From contig NC_092581.1 in NCBI RefSeq assembly GCF_037975245.1, positions 10,237,303 through 10,301,302 on the forward strand: 64,000 nucleotides of DNA, written 5' to 3'. Below are positions 53,918-64,000 of the stretch, in pieces. The stretch's first letter is position 1, and each line of letters opens with the position of its first letter. This stretch comes from Apostichopus japonicus. Lineage: Eukaryota; Echinodermata; Holothuroidea; Aspidochirotida; Stichopodidae. The notes beneath the pieces were generated by a model, which worked only from the letters and a program-made list of their open reading frames with translations, was not told where the DNA came from and searched no databases. Both the position numbers and the translations under genes were made by a program.

Positions 53918-54560
53918 ATTTTGATGACGGACGTTTTGCGCCCGCATCAAAAGTAACGCATGCATGAGCATACATAAAAGTCGTGGAATCAACACAACCA
54001 AGTAAACTGTATACAAACTTAGATGCAAAATCGTTGCTACACAAACGCATAGACCTATATAAGATACGCTCACATGAGGCAAAGTTCTCAGTTTTCTTTA
54101 TTTCGGCGCACGTGAAACCATCAGTTGAGTTAATACGTAATGTTAGCGCTAGCACGTACTGTATAATCACTGAGTTCCCGAGTGTCGTCAATTTTGGTGA
54201 CGGACTTTGTGCGCTACAAAGATGAAAAAGCGCGCACGCGGTATATGTAAACACGAACGCGTGACATGACGGTACGGGTTCAAAGCAGCGATAGGTTACA
54301 GCGCCTCAGCGATCTCTACTAGTAACCCGTGACAGCATAAGCAACGCATGGGTACACGCAATATAATTAATCTGCGTCGAAACAACCGGATTAAATTCAT
54401 TGTGTATACCAAACCATATACAACATCTTTGCAATACAAACGCATATACTACTATGATACGCGCAATCACGCAAAGTTCTCAGTTCTCTTTATTTCGTCA
54501 CACTTAAAACCTTTAGTTTTGTGTACAAATAAACTTACTGTACAAATCACTACATATTGA
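53895..54560. repeat. Diverged two-copy tandem repeat upstream of the exon-triplet gene
   Basis: Segments about 53895-54180 and 54180-54560 share, in order, GTCAATTTTGNTGACGGACN, an ACAAACGCATANAC.TAT stretch, GCAAAGTTCTCAGTTNTCTT followed by TATTTCG, and TACTGTANAATCACT. The second copy has about 100 bp extra sequence. It fills most of the 5' flank of the plus-strand gene. Confidence 0.65.
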
Positions 54561-54605
54561 TACATACAGCGATCTAGTTGTGTTTTATCTCGAAGAGTTT
54601 TAACC

Positions 54606-57600
54606 ATGATACTGCTTATTGAACTATTAGCGATACTTCTTATCTTGTTTCTTGCTCTCGTTGAGGCATTTATCATCAGCATCCGAGAAAAATGGCGAGA
54701 TGGAGTCGGTGAGTGGAATGATTTTCTTCTTATTTTAACGTGAGATTATAGGTAAAGTGGTTCAACCTTTGCCAGTGTTTTAAGTTAACCTCAGAGAATG
54801 TCCTCGTCGCGATGGTAGCTCTTGTTGTAATATTAAGAATGGGACATCGATATTGCACCAGAGTTACATGAATTGAAATATAATAAACACGAATTAAAGT
54901 AGACTAGGACAACAATCACTAAACACACATGGTGCACTCAAGAGTGGATGGCGGCTAGAGTAGGGGTGGTGGGAGTGGGGTGGTGGGAGTGGGGGTGGGT
55001 GGAGATGGAGGGAGAGGTGACATTGATGCTTCTAGACCATCTTGTAGGCAAACTTATACATACACCATCGAGAACTGAATGGTATAAATAAAGTATACCC
55101 TTTCCCTGCACAAATATTTTTTCCCCCAAATTTGTTATAGGCCTAGGTGATACTTAACTTTGATAAATGTAGTGCTCTCAGATTTTCATGAATCGTGCAT
55201 ACCTAAATTAATCGTAAAAATTCAAAATATAACAATGTGAGCCTGTTATCGAAGCATAAACACCTCTATTTTTTAATAATAGAAGGCAACGACTTCGTGA
55301 AGACTAAGAAGAGGTGTGCGAAGAGACTGATCAGAGAGATCCGAGGAAGTAAGTTTATATTGAATTATTTCATTCTCGTTTTATATATATTGTTTTATAA
55401 AAGTAATTGAAGATGTAGATTTTATAGTTGCCATTATATACTAGTACTATACTGGTGAAATAATTAAAGCAACCAAAGATAAATATCATGTCAGTAATTG
55501 ACGGACACGTCTTAGTTTTGTATTATTACAATAGGTGAACGAGGGAGGCCAAAGCCCCTTCCAATTCTCACATTCTAACGTATTAATTATGTAAAATATA
55601 GTAGCAATTACTGATGTTATTTGCACATTATTTACAAGCTGAATATTTATCTTTCTGTTAAAAGTGGAGACTCATGCCCGACAAAGAAAACATATTCTTC
55701 GTTATCTGAAGAAGATCAGAATCAACAAGATGAACAGAACAACATCTCAAGTAGAAGATCTTCCTGAAATCTTGGTAAATTACAAAGGTCTTTAGTCCCG
55801 GTATATATATAGCAAACTAACACTAACAATTAACCAAGGAATGAAATAAATTAATGCTAGCGCCAGGCGCGGCGGAACGGAAAAATTATTGGGGGGGCTA
55901 ATGTGTGGAGACTATCTAAGCGGAGCGCCACCATCGGTTGGCGCGGAGCGTACAAGAAAATTTTGGGTTATTTCAAACCCCCAGATGGCCGGAAACGGCA
56001 CTTCCCGAGTGTTTTATGCTGCGAATACCTAGCCCTAAAATATGGGTCTCAAGTCTGCAATTTCTCAGATTGCACGCAAAAAGTCTGTAAAAACATTGTA
56101 ATTTGTATATTCGATGGTGTTTTAAGAGAGTAGCTATTATACTCGTAGTGTACTCGCAAAGACGTTTTTGAGTGTAGTAAGGGCAGTGGCGGAGCTAGGG
56201 GTATTGGTCGGGGGGCAAGAATGGTCTGTAGGGGCGCTTTCGACACTATCTAAGCGGAGCGCCACCACAGGTTGGCGCGGAGCGTACAGAAAAATTTTGA
56301 GTAAAGATACTCCCTAGATTGCAGGAAATCACCCTTTCCGGGCCTTGCTAATTTGCAGATAAACGGAGAATAAATAGGTGTCGTCGCCATTTTGTCGGAA
56401 AATTACACCAACAGAATATGACAAATGTCAATAGGTATATGAGAGCGCAATAAAATAGTCAATAATAGCGAATAAGTAAAAAGTATAGTGAAAAGCTGAA
56501 AAGGGCGCCAGCAGTCCATTTGAGTCTGTCGGGGGGGGGGGGGCATCCGCCCCCTGACTGTATATATGGACGCTCCGCCACTAAGTAAGGGGATGTTGGA
56601 GAACTGGCTGAAATGAGGCAAGTCATTGGCCTAAGACGAAGTTGTGTTACGCTTACTGGTACTCACACTCACTGCTTCCACCTTTTACGGGGCGTGAAGA
56701 CGCGGTTGGGGTGACAATGTGGTCTATAGCCAGGGGACGGGCCGAGGGTCCCCCAGCAATTACTAAAATTATTACACCTATATAGTATACGTGTGCATCG
56801 GACAGATCGACAAGTATGCATTGAAAAATGGGCAGATGCACGTTTCGGAGCCTTGGTAAATATTGGGGGGGGGGGGCTTATCATGCATTTGCCCCCTCAA
56901 CTTTTTCATTGGGGGGGCTGAGCCCCCCCAAGCCCCCCCGGTTCCGCCGCCACTGGCTAGCGCCCTCACTTTGCAATCGATATGATCATTAACTTATCAA
57001 TTCATCATTGGATTATAAATTAGATATATTGATTGGATTTTCTATGTATTCCACAGGACCAGTTTGCCGCAAGGAAAGTCCTCACCTGTATCTTTCCTCT
57101 CCCACCCATTGACCTTGGATTGACCTTGACCACGTGAGTTCCTTTCTAATTTTCAGTCTCTTTATTTCTGAAACTCACACTCTAGAACATTCATTTTGGA
57201 AAAATATATTGCTTGAAGGAAATGTAGTTAATCACATGCTTTTGTTTATATCTAGTGATATACTGACAACCGGAAAGGAACTCGTTTTTTACAGACCACC
57301 GGTCGGTTTACCACACCGTCGAGTTGATGTTACTGGTGAGTCTTTATACATATAAGTAATATTGTTCAACGAAACGTGCCTTCAATTAAGCTTTTGACAA
57401 GTTTTAAAGTTTATTTCAAATAATGAACATAAAATGTTTAAAATATCCCATAAGCTTTGTATAACCTATTAATACACTAAAAACACGACAGATTGATTCA
57501 TTAATTAAAAAATTATCGACAGAAACTTTAACATCCAGATGTGGTTAATGACGTCACCATTTCTCTTCACAGCTGCTCTTGACCTTGCTCGGTTCTTGGA

Positions 57601-60600
57601 TACCATCATGGCTGCCAGTAAAGTACTTCAAGATCTGAAGGAACCCAAGGCTATCCATCTTGATACAAGAGAAAACCTTCTCTTTAAGGTGAGGGCGGTG
57701 GCTGAGTTTACCTGCAGTTTACAATGGATATGATGTTGTGATGCCGAATAGTATACCTGAAACTAAAATATTGACGTAAAATGACAAATTATAATTTTTC
57801 CTGCTTTTACAGGTTGTCGCTGATGAAACAATTTTTGTGGACAGCGAAGAACAACTGGTAGAGAGAAGGGATGCAGCTGCTAACAGGTAAGAAGAAAATA
57901 TTGTAATCAGCACTAAATGGTAAGGAGAAAATATTGTAATCAACAATCATATGTTAACATCCTAGTTCTAATGTGATGAAACTATTGAAACTTTGTCTAA
58001 TACAGCGTTTAGATTATTTCTTTCTATAATTGCTGAATTTGTAAAAATTCCGTTCCTTTTCCAGGAATGAAATTACGTCAGTGATGCTATACCGCCCTCA
58101 TTCCCTATTTGGCTTGACTCTTGACGTCTCAGGTGAGCTACTTAACCTAGACCAGTGTACTCTTTACAAGTAGATGAAATATCACCAAAACCTAGTCTAT
58201 ATTTAGGCCAGGAAAGCAGAGGCATATTAGGCCTGATTTATTGTGTTGAAGTTGGTCTTGTAATTAACAGATTAACTGCTGAAGCTATTTATTAGCAAAG
58301 AGTGGACACTGCCGACTTCATATCCGTATTAATTAATGCGTGCGAAACAATGCACGCCTCTTATGATATATCAGTAGAACGTATGTAGAACGTGCAGTTA
58401 TGTATTTTTAGTTATGAAATACAACCATCAGCTGCATGCTAATGTTAATCACATTAATTATAATAAAGGATAGTTTTGAATAAATTAGGAGTAAACATTA
58501 CGAAATTTGTGATGATTAATTGAATGCCATTAATGCAGAGAAGATTACATGAATTGTAGGAGTGTTTATATAATATGAGCAAGCGTACGTCACTTCACCA
58601 TTATCCAGCCATGACGTCTTGCCTTTTCTTTTCAACAGCTGCTTGTGACGTTGCCCGGGCATTCGATATCATGATTGCTGCCCTCTATTGGTGTCTTCAA
58701 TACCAGACACCCTCGGACCAGACCATCCCCCTAGTTCACTTTGAATACTTTGGTGATCTTAAACAGGTAAACCTTTTCTTCGATCTTAAACTATCGTTAA
58801 AAGATCTTGTTTGACGAAGATATTAACGACAGTTGTTCTCAATTTCATATCTTGTTATGTTGGACTATCAATTTTCATCCGTTTTAAAGTACTTAAATTT
58901 ATGTCTGCTTCTTTTTAGGTTCTCGTTGACGAAACAATTTTTGTGGACAACGAAAAAGGACTTGTGGAGACTCCTATTCCATCCACAGCTAGGTAAGTAC
59001 ACGGATGGGCATAGAATTGAAACAACACTACTCATTAAATTGGAAAATATTCAAGTATTTTACTAATATTTCACTTGCACTTAATGCTTAATTTCGTGAA
59101 CAGGAGTAATCGCTGGTAATGTTAAATTATAGGATCAAAAATTATCATAAAAAGATATGGAGAAAACTTTATTAATCATTGCATTATTATCTTAGTACTT
59201 TCTTTGCTGCTTCACTTTTTGGGAGTAATTTTTGTTTTAATCACAGGGATTGTTCTACAACAGGAAAAGAAGTTGTGCTTTATCGACCTCGATACTTCCA
59301 TGGGTTGACCCTTGACCTCACAGGTGAGATAATGGGCAGTCTCGCAGTTTATCATATCAATACTTTCGTTCGCATCTCTCTTATTATTTTGTCATCATCA
59401 ACGTTTAATAGAAGTGTAAGAAATGGAAGAAAGCAGACGGATTAGAATTTTACTTTTAATAAACATGTCAAATATTTTGGTAGTATTATTTAGTATTAAT
59501 TTTAGTGTCACTTCTTCTCAACAGTTGCTTGTGACGTTGCCCGGATGTGCCAAGCCATCTCTGCTGCCCCGATTTACATCAGCAGAATTACTGAACTAAA
59601 CATCCCTATTGGTGATCAAACACAGGTTAGGATGAAATAGCATTTTAAGAGATAAAAGTCGAATTTAATAGCTAACATTAATTTCTTAGTTATATACGAT
59701 TTTTACATGTTGCAGTTGTAAGGTTACGTATAAAAAAATCGTGTGAGTTTAACTTTCACAATACATTTAAAGAATGTTTAAAGAAAATCGTTATTTTTAA
59801 ATATTTTCTCTTTAACGACAGATTGTCGCTGATGAAACAGTTATTGTGGACAGCGAAGAACAATCTAGTGTAAACAACACCGCAGTCAGTGAGAGGTAAG
59901 TAAAATGAGTAATACAAACTAGAATGTGTAGGTAATGGTTCAGAGGTAGTATCGAAAACAGTTCAAGGAAGATAAACGAGGGATTCACCCCCCCGCCAGC
60001 CCCCACCCCACCGCCAACCCCACCCAACCCCACCCCTCTCTCCCTATTATCAAATATTTCATTGAAGGTTTATCGACACACGAATAATTTTGCCAGCGTA
60101 CTAAATGGAACCCAATTTAATATTACTGCGTGACGTCAGTGACTGAATTATTTATGGCATATATAATTAAGTAAAAGGATGGGCATAGAATTGAAACAAA
60201 CCCACTCATTAAATTGGAAAATATTCAAGTATTCTTTAAATATGACACTTTCTTAATTTCGTGAACAGGAATAATTGCTGATAATGTTAAATTATAGGAT
60301 CAAATATTACCATAAAAATTATTTAGAAAGAAAAAACTTGTTTAATCATTGCATTATCATTGCATTTTCTTTGTTGCTTTAATTTTGTTATAATTTTTGT
60401 TTCAAACGCAGGGATTGGTTTACAACAGGAAAAGAAGTTGTGCTTTATCGACCTCGATTCTTCCATGGGTTGACCCTTGACCTCACAGGTGAGATAATAT
60501 GAAGTCTCGCAGTTAATCATATCAATTATTTTGCTTCGCATCTCACTTAATGTTGAAATCATCAACGTTTAATAAAAGTATACAAAATCGAAGAAAGCAG

Positions 60601-62952
60601 ACGGATTAGTTAAGAGATATTTTACTTTTAATTAACATGTCAAATATTTTGGGATTATTATTTAGCATTAATTTTGGTGTCACTTCTTTTCAACAGTTGC
60701 TTGTGACGTTGCCCGGATGTGCCAAACCATCTCTGCTGCCCCGATTTACATTGATTACCGCAGGATTACTGAACTAAGCATCCCTGTAGAGTTGTTTAAA
60801 GTTATTGGTGCTCAAACACAGGTTAGGATATAATAGTATTTTAAGAGATAAAAGTCAAATTTAATAGCTAACATGAAGCAAAACTTTTTTGTTATTTATA
60901 TACGATTTTACACGTTGCAGTGGTCATGTTACTTAACTGTTTCTGTTAAATTTCACAATAAATCTAAAGTATGTTTTAAGCAAATCTTTTATTTTTAAAT
61001 ATTTTCTCATTTGATGACAGATTGTCGCTGATGAAACAGTTATTGTGGACAGCGAAGAACAATCTTGTTTAAACACCACCGCAGTCAGTGAGTGGTAAGT
61101 AAAATGATTAATGCAAAATACATTGTGTAGGCAGTGGTTCAAAGGTAGTAGCGTTAACAGTCAAAGGAAGATAAGCAAGGAATTCACCCCCAACCCCACC
61201 CATGCCCACCCCTCTCTCCCTATTATCAAATTTTTCATTAAAGGGTTATCGACACACGAATATTTTTTGCCAGCGTACTCAATGAGGACCCAATTATATA
61301 TTATGCGTAACGTCAGTGGCTGGATTATTTATGGATTATATTATAATCATTTACAGCTGTAAACAACAACAGAATGACGTCATAAGTCTGAGCACATCCC
61401 AAGTAAACGATGATAAGAAAGGAGAAACTGAACATTCTCACGGTAAGGTGAAATATCTTTGCTTGGCTGGACTAAGATTGGTATTGTGTGTGGTATGGTA
61501 TTATATGGTATGGTGTAATATTGTTCGGTATGGTAAGATATGATATGATATGATGTGGTATGGTATGGTGTAATATGGTACTATGTGTTGTGGTTTACTG
61601 TGGTGTGGTATGGTGTGGTATGGTTTAATGTGGTATGGTATGGTGTGGTATGGTATGATTTGGTGTGGGGTAATGCGTGGGTTGATGGGTGGGAGTCATG
61701 AGGTTTCCTTGTAAAACAAGTAAATTGCATGTAACTATCAGATTTACAGAATAAGTCATTAAACTTATTTTACTTTCTTACGATAGAAGTAAAACATGTT
61801 AAGAGTTTAATTTTCAAACATTTTCAAAGTTTAAGAGCCTCTCACTATATTAACAATTGACCTATTAACAAGTTACTAGGTGACATTAACAACTCATTAT
61901 TTCATTATAATGGTGAGAGAAGGGTAGTTGGGGTAAATTTGCCCCAAATTTTCTAGTGTCACAGCATGCCGGGTATATGATGACGTCACATTCGAGTTCA
62001 GGGCCTCGAACATTTAACTGACTGACAGACCAAGATTTCCTTCCTTCTTTGAATGTTAACGATATGTTAATTTTTCACAACAGCTTTTCTCTTCGACGAC
62101 GATTTTGTGGAACTGCAACTCCCCGTTCCAATCAGACCAAGAGAACTGGTCAAGTGGGTGGGGCCTAGTGACGTAACCGACAATGGCCTGGATTTAGATG
62201 AGGTACATAACATACAAATAACAAGTATAATTGTTTTGATTATGTTTCCATTATGTTAATATGTTGACCATGATATTTCCAATTCTACCAATTCATTTAG
62301 CATTACATAACATACTTGAGAATGTTATCAATGCAACAAACCGCTAGGAATACAACGTTTTTCATTATCATTTATAATATTCACAGGTTGAAAGCTGGGA
62401 AGTCAGCGATATGTTTGCTACTAACGAGGCTAACTTCGGCTACAAATCAACCTTTGACGAGACCATGTCTGAGTACACGTGAGTTATTCTAATCCTCTCA
62501 TAAAACCATCAACGGGAGAACCACTTTGTAACGTTCGAATAGGAGAACAGGCCTTTGCCAAAGTATTTGCTACATTTGGCTACATGCCACGTTTAGTGCA
62601 TTCAAAATAATATGATTATATTTTCAAATTCCTTAAACTGATTAATTTTAAAAAATGGTAAAAACAAAGATCAAATAGCGTGGAACAATCATATACCTCA
62701 TCTACGATATGTGCATGCCATTCATGTTCTGTGTCCATATTATATTTTAATGTTTTGTGCCTTGTCTCTCTCAGGACATTACTGGTGGTAGAAGATACAA
62801 CAGATTATGTACTCAGAAGGGAAAGAGCCTCTCGCCTAGCTGATGAAATCGAAGCTAAAAAGAGAGCTGATCAAGCCATCCAGGCAAAACAACCCAAAAA
62901 GCGCAAGAAGAAGACCCGACGTCGATCAAGAAAATCAGAATGTCCATATTAA
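54606..62952 (+). CDS. Unrecognised membrane-anchored protein with four tandem exon-triplet repeats
   Basis: Function unknown. Twenty phased exons: 54606-54708, 55283-55348, 55665-55774, 57057-57133, 57256-57335, 57573-57688, 57813-57886, 58065-58132, 58639-58766, 58919-58992, 59247-59323, 59525-59625, 59822-59895, 60412-60488, 60697-60821, 61021-61094, 61357-61442, 62084-62202, 62387-62478 and 62775-62952 (632 residues). Residues 1-25 are strongly hydrophobic (signal anchor or signal peptide), followed by a very basic stretch to about 80. Residues 119-475 are four repeats of about 85-90 aa, each from three exons: A (core YRP, ending LDLTG), B (starts AACDVAR) and C (VADETxxVDSEE). The C terminus is acidic (about 505-575), then highly basic (KKRKKKTRRRSRK). 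Phases repeat in every triplet. A basic flank after the anchor suggests a cytosolic C terminus. The model rests on splice sites and repeat conservation only. Confidence 0.78.
55864..56955. mobile_element. hAT-type element, 1,092 bp, with nested copy
   Basis: Left end CAGGCGCGGCGGAAC and right end the complement of CAGTGGCGGCGGAAC, flanked by 8-bp GCTAGCGC (55856-55863 and 56956-56963). Near the left end is the module CTATCTAAGCGGAGCGCCAC. Interrupted at 56184-56583. Lies in the third intron of the exon-triplet gene. Confidence 0.9.
56184..56583. mobile_element. hAT-type element nested in 55864-56955; empty-site paralogue of the Gmr1 insertion
   Basis: Ends CAGTGGCGGAGC and GCTCCGCCACTA with 8-bp AGTAAGGG on both sides (56176-56183 and 56584-56591). 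Inverted, it aligns with both halves of the element at 33546-41111. The stretch CCCTTTCCGGGCCTTGCTAA (56332-56351) is the uninterrupted counterpart of the retrotransposon target. Confidence 0.88.
59003..61340. repeat. Two-copy genomic tandem duplication of about 1.17 kb covering repeat cassettes 3 and 4
   Basis: Unit 1 about 59003-60177, unit 2 about 60178-61340. Exons and introns are alike: GGATGGGCATAGAATTGAAA at 59002 and 60178, and AGGAAGATAA followed by ATTCACCCCC at about 59965 and 61165. Exon B is 24 bases longer in unit 2; the A and C exons have equal lengths. Confidence 0.85.
61485..61680. repeat. Degenerate GGTAT/GTGGTATG low-complexity tract
   Basis: About 195 bp of imperfect TGGTATGGTA, TGTGGTATGG and GATATGATAT repeats on the + strand, in the intron between exons ending 61442 and starting 62084. 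Confidence 0.85.
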
Positions 62953-62987
62953 TAACAAAAAGAAAGAAATGAAAAAACTTAAAACAA

Positions 62988-62993
62988 AATAAA
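62988..62993 (+). terminator. Candidate poly(A) signal of the exon-triplet gene
   Basis: AATAAA 36 bp after the stop codon, in an A-rich context followed by TG/T-rich sequence at about 63040-63120. Short 3' UTR if used. Confidence 0.5.
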
Positions 62994-64000
62994 CAAATAT
63001 AGAAAACACTTTTACAAGGCTCCAGAAATGTTTTAAAACTTTGTCAGTTGTTTGTTTCCAAAATCAATTAAAATTATAAGTGTATTTCAGTTGTTCGTGT
63101 TTTTATTATATTTTATTGTTGTCTGTTTCATCAACCCCTGCAGGAAGGAAAGTCGTTCCAGCTAGTCATTGTTTGCCGTTGATTCATAATCGATTCACAA
63201 TGCTTCAAGGCATTATTAGAAATGGGTGGGGGGGGGGTAGTTGTGAGGGTCGCGGAGGGGCCTGCTTCATGACCGGAGGGGGGATGGTAGCCCGGTAGAG
63301 AAGAAAGTCGACCAGTTCCATAGTTTGTGCTGATTTATACACACTTGTAACAATTTTCATGTAGTTCTTTCTATAGTAAACTAAGGCAACTTACATACTG
63401 TGTCATGATGTTTCCTTTTTACTTTAAATTACAATTTTATCATACTTTGCATTAACGATATGCTACTTATCATACTGTAATGATCAGTTTCTTCTATTGA
63501 TTTAGGGCTGACAATATATTGAAAAGAAATCATATTTCTGAACATAACTGAGGGAGGGTGGTGGCATTTTGAAGTTTATTGTTTGTTTGGTGACTTCGAA
63601 TTTCAGTAATATTGACGAAACGGTATACGCTGCTGATTAATTAGGTTGATTTCAAATTTGATCAAGCTGATTATATTTTAATCCATTTGCTTGCTTTAAT
63701 GACTTCACTGGACTCTCTAACGGAAACTTTTAGTTTATAGGGGAGGAGCGATGGGGTGTAACACCTCCTTTACAACCCACACCAGAATTAAAAAACAAAG
63801 TTATTGCAGAACAATGCGTGTAGATCTAACTACAGGCCTAATTCATAGCCAAACTATGCCCCAGAATGAACCATTCCCCTATGATTTTATTCAGGCTGGG
63901 GAAGGACACCCATGTGTACCCATACATGTCGGCTTATATGACCCCACGGGCGCGACCCTTCCGTCCCAACTACAATTCTAAGTCAGGCTAAATGTGCAAC
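62994..64000. other. 3' flank of the exon-triplet gene, no gene recognised
   Basis: Apart from a G-rich stretch near 63220-63290 and a 76-codon open frame at 63751-63981 without familiar motifs, I see nothing that can be supported. The frame could be an exon of a gene continuing to the right. Confidence 0.35.

Noticed and set aside
63751-63981. 76-codon plus-strand frame near the right edge
   Set aside because: Open and Met-initiated, but no motif, splice signal or neighbour supports it; could be an exon of a gene beyond the window.

Overview
The window is AT-rich animal DNA carrying four intron-containing genes and many transposable elements. A Gmr1-type Gypsy element (a group described from deuterostomes), several tRNA-headed SINEs and a hemicentin relative point to a marine invertebrate deuterostome. 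An echinoderm is my best guess, but the species cannot be read from the sequence. All gene models were built by eye from splice signals, reading phase and remembered family sequences.

Layout. 1104-7127 (+): last seven exons of BDH2/DHRS6, a short-chain dehydrogenase; its first exon lies left of the window. 8350-25566 (-), tail-to-tail with BDH2: N-terminal part of a hemicentin-like matrix protein (signal peptide, VWA domain, hemicentin linker, four Ig domains). 27500-32750: mainly hAT-type elements and tRNA-derived SINEs. 32756-41612: a nest in which a hAT element contains a LINE fragment, which is split by a second hAT element, which is split by a 7-kb LTR retrotransposon with two 989-bp LTRs. 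43914-52889 (-): six-exon gene resembling the Bmt2 rRNA adenine-N1-methyltransferase family. 54606-62952 (+), divergent from it: a 20-exon gene of about 632 codons that I do not recognise, whose middle is four tandem copies of a three-exon cassette.

Mobile DNA. At least twelve elements show 8-bp target-site duplications (hAT hallmark), two of them with one mismatch. They use several unrelated terminal repeats but share one of two internal modules. There are also a 10-bp-TSD MITE, a 13-bp-TSD hairpin retroposon, two LINE fragments and at least four kinds of tRNA-headed retroposon.

Most unusual: the exon-triplet repeat gene, whose last two cassettes look recently duplicated with their introns; the Gypsy element with integrase ahead of reverse transcriptase and a SCAN-like Gag; tandem duplications that copied a splice donor in two different genes; and a 0.75-kb sequence present at both 7.6 kb and 42.1 kb. 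The genes show no obvious shared pathway.
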